From Megaustenia siamemsis (taxonomy: Eukaryota; Mollusca; Gastropoda; Stylommatophora; Ariophantidae): a stretch of DNA of 64,000 bases. Positions 36,612 through 47,254 of this stretch are shown piece after piece. The notes beneath the pieces were generated by a model. That model did no database searches. It was not told the origin of the DNA and saw only the letters and a program-made list of their open reading frames with translations. A program made the translations under genes and the position numbers. Within the stretch, counting starts at the first letter, position 1; every line of letters begins with the position of its first letter. Location of the stretch: contig JAVIAB010000102.1 of NCBI GenBank assembly GCA_032433765.1, positions 15,526,626 to 15,590,625 of the forward strand, written 5' to 3'.

Positions 36612-36654
36612 GAATGGATAGAATCATCAGACTATGGAATCCATATGTTTCTGG
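36612..36654 (+). CDS. WD40 gene exon 7
   Basis: A 43-bp exon between TTATTGCAG and GTAAGA reading GMDRIIRLWNPYVSG. The MDxxIRLWNP sequence is the canonical end of a WD repeat (the LW dipeptide). Phase is kept on both sides. Confidence 0.9.
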
Positions 36655-36825
36655 GTAAGATTTTTTAATGAAACATTCGTAGCAGTCTCAAAATAGTTAT
36701 CATCTTTGATTAATCTTAGATTTTATTTCTTAGGAAATTTGTGTTTGGTCAGTTTAAAAAAAATTTACTGTCAGCAGCAACTTTCACAAGTCCATGCTGT
36801 CCTAGATTATTTGATATAGATTAGA

Positions 36826-37047
36826 TGCCAGTTTAAACCTTATGATAATGAAAGCAGTAGTTCATGTAGCAATTTAAACCTTATGATAAGGAAAGCAGTA
36901 GTTCATGTAGCAATTTAAACCTTATGATAATGAAAGCAGTAGTTCATGTAGCAATTTAAACCTTATGATAACGAAAGCAGTAGTTCATGTAGCAATTTAA
37001 ACCTTATGATAACGAAAGCAGTAGTTCATGTAGCAATTTGAACCTGA
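36826..37047. repeat. 41-bp minisatellite in intron 7
   Basis: About five copies with TTTAAACCTTATGATAATG, then AAAGCAGTAGTTCATGTAGC. It follows a 30-bp stretch (CAGCAACTTTCACAAGTCCA) that also occurs at 35,075-35,100. Confidence 0.95.
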
Positions 37048-37149
37048 TAATAATATAGAAAATAAATTTTTATTCTGCTACTTTTGTTGCCTAAAACGAA
37101 TAAAGCTGCAATATACAACATTGCTTCGTGGCATGTGTGTAATAGGTAC

Positions 37150-37240
37150 AAGTATCTATCTATCTATCTATTGTCCTTTCGAGCCGAAGATGGCACATAG
37201 GGCAGAACCACAATCTCAAAAACAGAAACCTTTATAAAGA
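37150..37240 (-). mobile_element. LINE 3' end with TCTA tail
   Basis: (TCTA)n followed by TTGTCCTTTCGAGCCGAAGA and TGGCACATAGGGCAGAACC. It is the same 3' terminus as at 42,262 and a diverged one at 12,447. A very short truncated copy. Confidence 0.75.
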
Positions 37241-37548
37241 CATGAAAACAGCCTTTTACTAATTCACAGGTGGTTTGAAATAGAAAGTAATAAAAGAAGA
37301 ATGGATACACAGCATAAGAGACAAACTAAGACTGAAGTGAATTGATAATATCAGTTTGGTAGAATGAGGAGTCTGTCATAGAATGTGCTAGGAAAGCAAG
37401 AAGCTCCATGATAGCTTATTTTTGTTGTAGCATTGGCACAAGATGATGGTAGTAATTAATTTTATTATAATGGCAGTCAAAAGTAAAGGAAAATTAAAGT
37501 TTTAACTCCAGAATTACTTGTGCACGTTTGGTCAAAATTCTATTCTAT

Positions 37549-37899
37549 TCATGGAATCAGTTTCATTGCAGCCAGGGCATCCCCATATCTGCTCCACCAA
37601 CTGTTCCAGCATTTCTCGAAGTGTATGAAAACTGATTGTTCCTGTAAGGTGTTGATTATAGATGCATCTGCTTTCCAACTAAGCACTCTAGATTGACCAG
37701 ATCCCTTTTCCACCTTTAGACTTCTCAGTTTTTCAATATATACATCATTGTCCCACCAATTTGCCTCCTCGTCTCTTAAGAAGTGAACAACAAACTTGCC
37801 GATGTCTTCTTTGTCTAGAGTAAGGCCACACTCAATGCCAGAACTGCCCTCAAGCTTATCAGCTGTTTCATTGCATGTACACCAGCGTGCCCTGGACAA
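37549..37899 (-). pseudogene. LINE RNase H C-terminal fragment
   Basis: A 116-codon minus ORF. The end of the RNase H domain is split over two frames: PGHAGVHA in one, then NETADKLEGSSGIECGLTLD in the other. GHAGVxGNExADKLA is the RNase H pattern of LINEs. The rest (KEDIGKFVVHFLRDEEANWW) fits the region after RNase H. It ends where an RTE-like element starts (37,899). Confidence 0.7.
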
Positions 37900-39215
37900 T
37901 CATCATCATCATCAAGTACCAAGCCTGATGGCGTAGATGATCATGTCTCTCCACAACTTTTGATCATGACAGTTATTTATCCTTTCTGTTGTTGACCTTC
38001 TGCCAAGCCATTCTCTTAAGCTGTCTGGTATTTTTTCTCTTTGCTTCCTCTATCTCTTTGTCCCTCAATTTTCCCAGATGTTACAATATATTCCAGCTGT
38101 TTCCTTCTTATTACAAGGACAAAAAATATTGATTGTTTCTTCCTAATATTGGAAATTAGCTCTCTTTTTGCTTTGGCCTCTTTCAGAACATTTTCATTAC
38201 TCTTCTTAGCTGTCCATGGTATTCTCAACATTCTTCTGTAAAACCATATTTCTACAGACTCCAGTGATTTTCTTGTCTGATGTCCTATTGTCCATGATTC
38301 ACATCCATATGATAAGACTGGCTCTACATAACATTTAAGAACTCTTTTTCTTGTTTCTGTTGTCAAAAATGGATTGCATAGTATCTTCCTCATTTTTTGG
38401 AAAGCTGCTTTTGCCTGAGCCATTCTGCATCTCACCTCTGTTGTACATCTTCAATCTGAGGTTAACAAAGTTCCCAAATATTAAAATTCATTTACCTGTT
38501 TTAATATTGTTCCACTTGTCTTTATTTTGCACTGAGGTGATGTCTTTTTCTTGTTGTTACCATTACTTCTGTCTTTTTGCTATTAAGGCTGAGTCCTTTA
38601 TTTTTGCTTTCTTTCACTATAATGTCCAACATTTCTTGTAACTCATTTTCATTCTTAGCGATTAAGACTGTATCATCAGCATACCTTAGATTATTTATAT
38701 TATGACCTCCAATTGTTATTCCAGGCATGCCCCTTATGGATCTTAAAATAATCTCACTATAAATATTAAACAAATATGGTGACAGTACGCAACCTTGCCT
38801 AACACCCTGTTTTATTTCTTGAAACATTCCCAATTGGTTTCCAGTTCTTATGGCCACTGTTTGTTGCCAGTATATGTTCTTTATTATTCTTAGATCTTTG
38901 CTGTCTATGTTTATGCTTTATAAAATTTTGATTATTTCTTGGTGCTTTACTTTGTCAAATGCTTTGGTATAATCTATGAAACATAGGTATAAATCTGTTT
39001 TCACCTCTATGCTCTTTCTACTAAAGATCTTATGATGTATATGACATTGCTTGTTCCTTTATCTCTAACAAAACCACACTGTCCATCACTAATTTCTGGA
39101 CTGATTTTGTTTTGCACTCTTCGCATGATGAATCTTAGTAATATCTTAGTCATGTGACTCATAAGGCTTATTGTGCGGTGATCAGCACCCTGGACTATAC
39201 ACCCAGGTTAACACG
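37900..39215 (-). pseudogene. LINE type B1 with RT core
   Basis: Minus-oriented, 5'-truncated, with an (ATC)n 3' tail at 37,899-37,914. RT motifs in order: YTKAFDKVKHQ (motif A, about 38,940-38,975), KQGVRQGCVLSPYLFNIYSE (motif B) and NLRYADDTVLI (motif C, catalytic YADD) in 38,857-38,522, then YGCESWTIGHQTRKSLESVE and RRMLRIPWTAKKSNENVL in 38,435-38,016. The motifs look like RTE-clade elements. Frameshifts separate the parts. It lies in intron 7, antisense to the WD40 gene. Confidence 0.88.
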
Positions 39216-39329
39216 TTCCCATGGTCAAAATTATTTTCCTTGCAACTTTATATAATTAATTTATCTTCATGTTAGTTAAGAGGGATGTTGCCTAAATTCA
39301 GGAGAGCTACGAGAAGAACAGGGGAGGCC

Positions 39330-39445
39330 ATGTGAATCAGTTTATCATTTCATGCTTCCAGATTTGCTGAGCAGGAGAACTGAGCACTTATGAAGAGTTT
39401 TTTGATGTGTGATGAGGACAATCCAATGACTAACAATCATTCCAT
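39330..39445 (+). pseudogene. LINE type C 3' terminus scrap
   Basis: The plus sequence around GATTTGCTGAGCAGGAGAAC then TGAGCACTTATG, translating to CDEDNPMTNN at its end, aligns with the C-terminal LRRGSEHLWTCSECNDDD region of type C. Confidence 0.6.
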
Positions 39446-39472
39446 TTTAATTTCTGTGCAGCTTTTGTTCGC

Positions 39473-39630
39473 AATTAAAGTTAATAATACAATTAAGTTA
39501 ATAATACAATTAAAGTTAATAATACAATTAAAGTTAATAATACAATTAAAGTTAATAATACAATTAAAGTTAATAATACAATTAAAGTTAATAATACAAT
39601 TAAAGTTAATAATACAATTAAAGTTAATTT
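39473..39630. repeat. 18-bp minisatellite in intron 7
   Basis: About nine copies of AATTAAAGTTAATAATAC. An ORF of Lys-Leu-Ile-Ile-Gln repeats comes from it and is not a gene. It ends about 200 bp before exon 8. Confidence 0.96.
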
Positions 39631-39834
39631 AATTAAAGTTTGTCTAAATACAATCAGAATACAGAGAAAACATTGTACAACATGAAAATAGGTGTTTATT
39701 ATTTCTAGATCTTATATTTTAAAATTTTTAGGATTAATGTTGGTCTAGAGTAAAAATGTAGAAGAAATTGTTTGGTTCATAGTAATGGCTGCACGTTATG
39801 TTTTTAAAATGAAATATTTTATGTCTCTAAACAG

Positions 39835-39940
39835 GAAACCAACAGCCATGTTGCGTGGTCATGCTTCCCCTATCTTTTATTTGGTCATCGCCAATGATGA
39901 AGACAGAATCTTCACTATTTCTACAGATAGGTGTTTAAAG
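39835..39940 (+). CDS. WD40 gene exon 8
   Basis: A 106-bp exon after TCTCTAAACAG reading KPTAMLRGHASPIFYLVIAN then DEDRIFTISTDRCLK. It has the GH dipeptide and the structural Asp of a WD repeat. The donor is GTGCCA, weaker than the others, but the next exon continues with Val-Trp-Asp in phase, which supports it. Confidence 0.9.
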
Positions 39941-40620
39941 GTGCCATGCTTGTTTTATTAGCCATGATTTTGTCTGTTAGTTGGGGAGTAGTTTTAAACA
40001 AGATGAACCTAAGAAGTCACTTAATGGAAGCTTCTTAGAAAATGGTATAACAGTTATTTAACTCGTGAGCTTCCTACACCAAAAATTCTATAACAAAATA
40101 TTAATGACTGCTTAATGTGGTTTCATAATAACATTTGCTTCAGTCACTAATTCTTTTTTCCTTTCTCGTTTGCCTTTCAGAGTCAAGGGGAGATCTGTTG
40201 GCCTGTGCTGCTGTTATATTTCCTAGTGTTTATAGTATTCCATCAATCCACTTTTTTGTGGTTGTCCTTTGGGTCTGGTGTTTGCTGTGTTTATTCAAGG
40301 CTCATTCTGTTGTATTTGATCTTTCTGTCTTATCACATGACCACACCATTTTATCTGTACTTTATTTATTTACTCAATGGTGGAAATTACTCCTATGGGC
40401 CTGCATTGATCATATAGCCCATAAATGTATCGATGTCATGAAAGAATATGGATGCTAGCACTATATTCCCCATACATCACAAAGTGTGATGGAAAGTATC
40501 AACTGTAAGATACATCCGAAAAGACTGTTTAAAATGTTTATATCCACAATGGTGTCTAGTATCTGTTGTCAGAGATAAGTTACATGGATTTGCAGTTAAG
40601 TGGTGATTACTTTAGTAACA
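39941..40620. other. Intron 8, 5' part
   Basis: Mostly unannotated. Around 40,460-40,500 the stretch CACTATATTCCCCATACATC resembles the 3' part of SINE family 1, a possible ancient copy. ORFs at 40,135-40,458 show no domain. Confidence 0.35.
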
Positions 40621-40624
40621 CAGT

Positions 40625-40905
40625 GAACATAAAGTTATTGATTTCATCTTACTGAGACCAACATTTACTGTAAGTATCAGATTCTTATGTTAATGATTTC
40701 AACTTCCTGAGACATACATCAAATTCCTTATGTTAATGGTTTCATCTTACTGAGAAATATGTTACAGTAAATATTGAATTCTTTATGTTAATGATTTCAT
40801 CCTGAGACATACAATTACAGTAATTATCAGATTCCTTATGTCAATGATTTCTTCTTACTGAGACATACATAAGATTTCTTATGTTAATGTTTCATCTTAT
40901 TAAAC
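40625..40905. repeat. Degenerate ~55-bp tandem repeat in intron 8
   Basis: Four or five imperfect copies of a unit with TTATGTTAATGATTTCATCT, then TACTGAGACATACAT and CAGTAATTATCAGATTCC, with internal deletions. Confidence 0.75.
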
Positions 40906-41094
40906 TGTACAGATATTTTTAGTAGAGTTTGGAAATAATAGAACTAAGAACTCAGTTATCAGTGATAATTAATAATTTTTTTTTATGTCTAAACATGTTT
41001 ATAAGTACAGTAGAGTCACCTTTTTCTTATATCAGGACTACAATAATTATGTAATAATTTTAAAATATTTGTGAAATCTTGTTAATTTACTAAG

Positions 41095-41245
41095 GTCTGG
41101 GATGTTCAAGATCATAATGGTCTGCTTACTGTTCGTCCTAAAAGCCACAAATTCGAGGAGATCTCCAAGCTGTCCATTACTCCTCCACGTCAAAATCATT
41201 GGCTGTGGCAACTGACCAAATTGCTGTGATGAATGTCAGACACAG
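41095..41245 (+). CDS. WD40 gene exon 9, one-base deletion
   Basis: Acceptor ATTTACTAAG and donor GTAAAT. It starts VWDVQDHNGLLTVRPKSHK, completing the WD motif. After the AAA at about 41,149-41,151 the frame fails (a stop at 41,227-41,229), while the +1 frame reads RGDLQAVHYSSTSKSLAVAT then DQIAVMNVRHR into exon 10. One extra A would give a 152-bp exon that fits both phases exactly, so a missing homopolymer base is the likely cause. Confidence 0.85.
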
Positions 41246-41439
41246 GTAAATGTGAGCTTACTGCTAAGACTAGACAGAAGCTAACTTCTCTTATTGATAT
41301 AAGATTCTGCATTAGGATATTAAGAATAGAAAAGAGTAATGCAGTGAACTTTCACACACTTGAAGTGCAACATTTATGACTAAAAGTCTTATATCATTTT
41401 GTTAAGCTGTTACCAGTAGTTGCAATCTTCATTTATGTT

Positions 41440-42215
41440 GAACAGAGAATGCAAGCAACAAAACCTTATTGTTTTGGAAGGGGAGGTATATGCCTTGATC
41501 TATGAGAATTCACTTGAGAGCTCTGCAGTCAACTACACAGAGGGTCTGTTGTTCTGCACAGTCAGAAGGACTTTCATGGCCAGGTCAAGGGAAAAACAGT
41601 GAAGGAAGGGAGCTGTGCTTTGTGGGAACTACATGTAGTATGACCATGGAGATCATGGCAGTAACTAAAGTGATGGCCTGGTTCAAAACACAAAACTTTC
41701 ACTCGTGTGTGTTTTCTGAGTGATTCGATGAGCATGCTCAGGAAGATTGAAGAGGGCTGATTCGAAGACAGTGGTTGGTGTTACCTAAGAACTTAGGACT
41801 GACTGTTATATATTTATTTTATCCCTAGACATTTGGGCGTGAAAGGAAATGAATGTGTTGACAGCCTGGCTGGAATTACTGCTGTGGATGGTGGACGTCT
41901 AGTGAATCGAGTTTACATTCTGTATGCACTGAGGGATGTAGGATGAACTAATGATTCAGTCAATGATCATGAATCTACAACCATATCCAGACTGCATGAA
42001 CATCAGCTCAAAACTGGAGATGCCAGAAAGGAGTACAATGCAGGAACACACAGAAGAGTAACAAATCAATACAGGGCTGGAGTAATCAGTCTTCACACAT
42101 GGAGGGACATACTGAGGGGGAGATCTGAGCATTTATGGACGTGTTTGATGTGTAGTGAGGATGATCCATCAACTAAACACACAGAAGCAGTCAAATATGA
42201 ATCAAGAACTTCCTG
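41440..42215 (+). pseudogene. LINE type C RNase H region, plus orientation
   Basis: Plus frames, with stops and shifts, follow type C order: EGEVYALIYENSLESSAVNY then TEGLLF (the TDG position is TEG, a lost catalytic Asp), SMTMEIMAVTKVMAWF (Glu motif), HLGVKGNECVDSLAG (end of RNase H) and DILRGRSEHLWTCLMCSEDD (C-terminus). Old and decayed. It lies in intron 9. Confidence 0.8.
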
Positions 42216-42239
42216 TTGACAATAGTCACAGAGTATAAT

Positions 42240-42480
42240 CTCTCTCTATATATATATATATCTATCTATCTATTGTCCTTTCGAGCCGAAGAAGGCACAT
42301 AGGGCAGAACCACAATCTCAAAAGCAGAAACCTTGTATGCCAAAATGGCACATATTGCAGAGATCGCCACTTCTAAAATCTATGGCTCTGTTTCCATAAC
42401 AATACTTTTTACAATGACAGCTTGTCAAGCCATCGATAAACCTCCTTAGTCGCCTCTTACAACATGCTTGGAAGGTCACA
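42240..42480 (-). mobile_element. LINE 3' end with TATA/TCTA tail
   Basis: After (TA)n and (TCTA)n it reads TTGTCCTTTCGAGCCGAAGA as at 37,165, and continues further than that copy to AAACCTCCTTAGTCGCCTCT and TACAACATGCTTGG. A 3' UTR-like part only. Confidence 0.7.
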
Positions 42481-42659
42481 GTGTCACTATTCTCTACTAT
42501 ATATATATAAATATATTGTAGCTAAATAGTAATACGTAGACTCTGTCCTTACTCAGAGAAGATGTTTGAACTTGTCTGCTACCTTTCTTCTTCTTGGGCA
42601 GTGCTGATCGAAGTAGATGATCATTTCTTTTCACAATTTCCTGTTTGCAGTTTTTGTGT

Positions 42660-42835
42660 TTCATATCTTGTTGTTTATAATATATGTTGTTGTATATCAT
42701 ATATGTAGTTGTGTATCATATATGTTGTTGTGTATCTTATATGTAGTTGTGTATCATATATTTTGTTGTGTATCTTATATGTTGTTGTGAATCATATATA
42801 TGTTGTGTATCTTATATGTTGTTGTATAACATATG
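42660..42835. repeat. ~18-bp TA-rich minisatellite in intron 9
   Basis: About nine variants of TGTTGTGTATCATATATG. Very AT-rich. Confidence 0.85.
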
Positions 42836-43230
42836 GATTTTTGTGTATCATATCTCTTGCTGACTCTCTGCCATGTCAGTGTTAACATGTATATTATTTT
42901 TCTCCCTCTGTCATCAACATATTTGCCATATATTTCCCACATATTTCCATATATTCCATATTCACTGTGTGTTGTAAATGCCCTCTTCTCATATCAAACC
43001 CAAAAGAGAGTGATTGTATCTTATATGCCTGTGAGAGCCTCAATTTAGTGTATTTACCTCTCATTAAGAAATTCTTCACTGATCTACTTGCCTGACCAGG
43101 AAGTTCTCACATTTTTTGGAGGGATCACATATCTGTGGCCCCTGATAACAAGGGGTTAAGGCAAAGAAATGCAAATGAATGCATAAAAATGTGAAGCTTC
43201 AGTAAAGGTAAATGTGAGGGAGAATTTAAA
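42836..43230. other. Intron 9 spacer
   Basis: No recognisable gene. The minus strand resembles LINE C-terminal text only weakly, so I leave it unassigned. Confidence 0.35.
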
Positions 43231-43432
43231 AAAAATAGAAAACATGGTATGGTAAAAGCTTTACGTGATTAGTAGATGACATAGATTTGAACAATGTTTC
43301 GGCTCAATAGGCCTTCAGCAGGAACAAACAAACAACACATAAATATCTGTGTGTGTGTTGTTTGTTTGTCGTTCAAATCTGTGTCATCTACTAATCACGT
43401 AAAGCTTTTACCATACCATTTTTTCTATTTTT
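43231..43432. mobile_element. Fold-back (inverted-repeat) element
   Basis: Two arms of about 59 bp (about 43,234-43,292 and 43,374-43,432) are near-perfect reverse complements, both holding TGGTATGGTAAAAGCTTTAC. An inner pair (ACAAACAAACAACAC / GTGTTGTTTGTTTGT) extends the hairpin. The loop holds GGCTCAATAGGCCTTCAGCA. A one-arm relative is at 13,605-13,730. It could be a MITE or a hairpin from a retroelement. Confidence 0.8.
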
Positions 43433-44075
43433 TTTCACTTCTCCGTCCCTGATAACATGCTGTTTTCTCTAAACAAAGTGTCTGCATCTTTACTTCACAC
43501 TCCTTGGTTAACATTTGCCTTATCCACCTTGCAGTAAAGTTTCAGCATGTTTTTTGAATGTTTGTTTTTCTCCCAGCTGTGAATGCTAGATCAAGCATTT
43601 CATCAAACGCTAAAGCTTTTTCCATAATTTCATTTTTTATTCTTGATCCTTCCCGCACCATTAGATGTCACATAGGGCTTGTGTTTTTTGGGTACTCCTC
43701 TCTATTCTGGGTGGGATTTTCTATCTTATCTACTGAGTCTGTGTCTGCTAACTTTGCTTCTCCTGCATTATTCTAGATAATTTCATTTACTGCCTGTTTA
43801 TTATTGCTATCAGAGGAAAAATTTACGCCATAGCCTGAACACAATATGGTGATTCTGCTGGGATTTTATTTCCAGCTCTTTAGCAAACATCCAGACAGAT
43901 CCCAGTTAAAAATGCTATAAGATTTTTTTTTTTATGAATACGTTTATACATATTGCTACTAAAAGCTTCCAGTTTTTTCAGTGCTATTCTTATATTTAAC
44001 CAAACCCCCCCCCTTTTTTTCCCTCAATTACTATAATTTGTGAATTTTTACAGTTTAATGCTTGCTTATCTAAAG
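43433..44075. other. Intron 9, 3' part
   Basis: AT-rich, with nothing supported apart from the exon 10 acceptor at 44,075. Confidence 0.4.
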
Positions 44076-44177
44076 GGCCACATTGAAGGAAGACATGGTA
44101 GTTAGCCATAAGGATCCTGTAACTTGCTGCAAGTTCAACCTTGAGTTTAGGCAGATTATTACTGCTGCAGTGGATCT
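44076..44177 (+). CDS. WD40 gene exon 10 (last visible)
   Basis: A 102-bp exon between TTATCTAAAG and GTAAGT. It reads ATLKEDMVVSHKDPVTCCKF then NLEFRQIITAAVD, a WD blade (SHKDPVTCCKFN; IITAAVD). It ends in phase 2, so more exons must follow. None is recognisable before the gap at 47,507. Confidence 0.85.
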
Positions 44178-44331
44178 GTAAGTTCTGTTTAGTTTACCCA
44201 TGTTCATTTCCTTTTAATTTTTCATGTCCAGAGACATTCATTAACAATTTCAAATATTTCTCAGTGATTTAATAATGACTTTTAGATGAATAACAGTAAC
44301 TACCAGGAATAATGATTTCTTTACACACAAT

Positions 44332-44543
44332 TCATCATCATCATCAAGTACGAGCTGCTGGCGTAGGTGATCATATCTCTCCACAACTTTCAATCATGAC
44401 AGTTATTTATAATTTCTGTTGTTGACCTTCTGCCAAGTCATTTCTCTTAAGCTGTCTGGTATCTTTTCTCTTTGCTTCCCTCTATCTCTTCATCCCTTGA
44501 TTTTTCCAGTTGTTACAATATATTCCAGCTGTTTCCATTACAT
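44332..44543 (-). mobile_element. LINE type B1, 3' piece of a split copy
   Basis: (ATC)n then AAGTACGAGCTGCTGGCGTA, matching 37,900-38,105 up to CCAGCTGTTTCC. It is cut at CATTACAT (44,536-44,543) by a B2 insertion. The rest resumes at 46,229. Confidence 0.85.
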
Positions 44544-46228
44544 CATCATCATCATGTACCATACCGGTTGGCGTAGGTGATCATGTACTTCCACAATCTT
44601 CTATCTACAGTGCATCGCATCAGTTCTGTTGTTGACTGTTTTCCATGCCATGACACCAGGCTATCCAGTATTTCTCTCTTTGTCGTCCGTGATCTCTTTT
44701 TCCTTTTATTTTGCTATTTGTAACCAATTATTCCAACTTTCCTCTTCTCATGATGTGCCTGAAAAATGTTGATTGTTTCTTTCTGATGTTTTTTAGGAGC
44801 TGCCTTTTTGTGTTGGTCTCTTTGAGAACTTCCTCATTGGTCTTTTTAGCTGTCAGGAAACTTTCAACATTCTTCTGAAAAATCCCATCTCTGTGGCTCT
44901 AATCATCTTTTCATTGTTTGTCTACTGTCCATGATTCGCTTCCATAGGTCAGAATTGGTTCTATATAGCACTGATGAACTCTTTCTCATTTCTATTGACA
45001 TAGATTTGTTGCATAAGATATTTTTCATTTTTTGAAATGCTATTTTATCCTGAGCTATTCTGCTTTTTATTTCTGTGGTGCATTTCCTAATGATGTTATT
45101 ATTTTGCCAAGTATTTCAAGCATTGCACTTGTTTCAGATTTGTGCTGTTTATTTTTATGCTGTATGATGGTGATGATTGTTTCTTTGATATGACCATTAC
45201 TTCTGTTTCTTACTATTCAGACTGAGATCCTTCTTGTGTGTTTCCTTTCATCCTTTCACTATTACATCCATCATTTCTTGTATTTCATTCTCTGTCTCTG
45301 TTATTAAGACTGTGTCATCCGCATATCGCAAATTATTTATTTGTGACCTTTGATTTCAATTCCTTTTTTGTCTACTATTGATCTCATAATATGTTCACTG
45401 TAAAGTGAAAAACAAATCCAGTGGCAGAACACATCCTTGTCTGACTCCTTGACCCTGACTCTAATAAATTGAAATTGTCCTGTTTGGTTGTTAATTCTAT
45501 AGCTGCTGTTTGTTGCCAGTACATGTTTTTTATGATTCCTAGATCCATGCCATCATGTTTAATTTCTCCAGCATATTGATTATTTCTACATGCTTTACTT
45601 TGTCAAATGATTTTGTGTAGTCTATAAAGCACATATTTAGATCTTTTTTACCTCTATAGATCTTTCTATCAATGTTCTTAAGATGTATATTGCATTATTG
45701 GTGCCCTTTCCTTCCACAAATCCACATTGTTCCTCACTTATTTCTGGTTTTATTTTGTTCCTTTCACATCTCATTATGATTCTTAGTAATATTTTGTCAT
45801 ATGGCTCATGAGACTAATAGTGCAATTGTCTTCACAATCAGTGGTGCCTGACTTCTTCGGTATGGCTACAAAGATAGACTTTAGTAGGTCTTCTGGTATG
45901 TGTCAAGTGTTATATATGTCATTGAGTAGTTTTGTTATGACTTGTACTCCCATCTCTCCTAATGCATTATCTCTTCTATTGTTATATTGTTGAGACCTGG
46001 AGCTTTGCCTCTTTTCATGTGTTGAATTGTGTCCTCTATTTCACTCTGCATTATTGGTGGTCCTGTGTCCCATTTGCATTGTTTATCTGGTATTTCATCA
46101 TCATAGAGTTGACTGATATATTCTGTCCATCTTTATATTGTCTTCTCCTGTCCCATTATTATATTTCCTTCCTTTGATTTCACACATCCTGAACTTTGAC
46201 TTCTTTCTTTCCTGTTAATTTATATAAT
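44544..46228 (-). mobile_element. LINE type B2 insertion, longest B2 copy
   Basis: 1,685 bp, minus orientation, starting on plus with CATCATCATCATGTACCATA (3' tail). The minus translation contains NLRYADDTVLI near 45,300-45,340 (RT motif C) and upstream RT pieces, all with frameshifts. The 8-bp CATTACAT flanks it at 44,536-44,543 and 46,229-46,236. 5' truncated. Confidence 0.88.
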
Positions 46229-46430
46229 CATTACATGGCCATAAATGATGATTGTTTCTTCCTAATATTGGAAATTAGCTCTCTTTTTGCTTTGGCCTCT
46301 TTCAGAACATTTCATTACTCTTCTTAGCTGTCCATGGTATTCTCAACATTATTCTGTAAAACCACATTTCTACAGCTCCAGTGATCTTCTTATCTGTGTC
46401 CTATTGTCCATGATCACATACAATCATGAA
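46229..46430 (-). mobile_element. LINE type B1, 5' piece of the split copy
   Basis: It resumes with GATTGTTTCTTCCTAATATT and TTAGCTGTCCATGGTATTCT, colinear with 38,125-38,300. Confidence 0.85.
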
Positions 46431-46525
46431 TTGCCACACATAATTACTATACAGCCTCTAGTGATCTTCTTTTCTGTGTCCTATTGTCCATGATTCACAT
46501 ACAATCATGAACTGCCACATATATT
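46376..46525. repeat. ~75-bp tandem duplication
   Basis: Two copies of GTGATCTTCTT...TGTGTCCTATTGTCCATGAT with the following CACATACAATCATGAA and TGCCACA. It is a duplication of the edge of the B1 fragment. Confidence 0.8.
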
Positions 46526-47250
46526 ACTATCCTGTTTAATGAGGTTTCTATAATTAATTTACGCATACTGGCAGTTACATAAACAACACTCTGCTTGACC
46601 ATGTTATACATTGCAGAGTTGGCAAAACGTCTAACTCACAAATATATATATCCACACATACCATGAAATATCTTAGGAACTGCGGTTACCTAGCCAAGGA
46701 GGTTAGCACTAGTCAGATGACCTGTGGCCCAAAGCTGATCATGAAGTAATCATTACCCAGTGGGCCCCCTGGAAACATTTTGTGTTGAAACAGACAGGCC
46801 ATTGTGACATGACCATCATGTAGTCCTGCAGAGTTGGAGACTTGATATAGAAGAATAGCATTGCATTAACCCAAGGATGAGTAAGCTTCACCTTATCCTG
46901 TCAAGGAAATCAACATAGCTATTGCAGTTCAACCACATCATCATCCTGAGTCTAAAGAGCTCCTGTGTGGACATTACATCAATTGCTTTTTCACATTATT
47001 GTTTATTGTTCAAATGTTACTGATTTTTGCACAGAAAAAAAAAATGCATGCATGTTTGATGCCAAACAGCACAAAATATTGAACAAAATTGTCTTATTTA
47101 ATAAGTAGTCAATTATTCAGATATTCAAATAATGAAATATCTGTATATGTGTGTTAAATTGCATTTATTTTATAATTCTAGCTATATGAACCCTGCATAA
47201 AGAAGATCTTCACGTCATATTTTTTTCTCTTTGTGTGTTCACCCTATAGT
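46526..47250. other. Unannotated
   Basis: No exon or repeat recognised. A downstream WD40 exon was expected but not found. Confidence 0.4.
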
Positions 47251-47254
47251 AAAA

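Larger units (their letters stand above)
13354..44177 (+). other. WD40-repeat gene, partial span (10 exons seen)
   Basis: Ten plus-strand exons with AG acceptors and GT donors can be chained: 13,354-13,441; 16,118-16,209; 18,290-18,374; 26,033-26,154; 31,881-31,950; 36,215-36,415; 36,612-36,654; 39,835-39,940; 41,095-41,245; 44,076-44,177. Phases match at every junction except exon 3 to exon 4, and exons 2 and 9 need internal indels. The chained protein contains WD-repeat signatures such as GGMDRIIRLWNP, LRGHASPIFYLV and STDRCLKVWDV. The order of motifs (IVATGDREI, HDECLILFGDGEGCVNIL, a charged linker, then canonical repeats) resembles the WDR49/WDR64/Drosophila WDY group; this family assignment is from general knowledge and was not searched. 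Start and stop codons are outside the visible exons. Introns run from 196 bp to 7.7 kb and are packed with repeats. Confidence 0.75.

Noticed and set aside
40135..40458. 107-codon ORF with hydrophobic stretches
   Set aside because: No homology signal, intronic, AT-rich, and no splice or start support.
41420..41723. Two overlapping plus ORFs as a possible gene
   Set aside because: They are frames of a decayed type C RNase H region with a lost catalytic Asp and internal stops.
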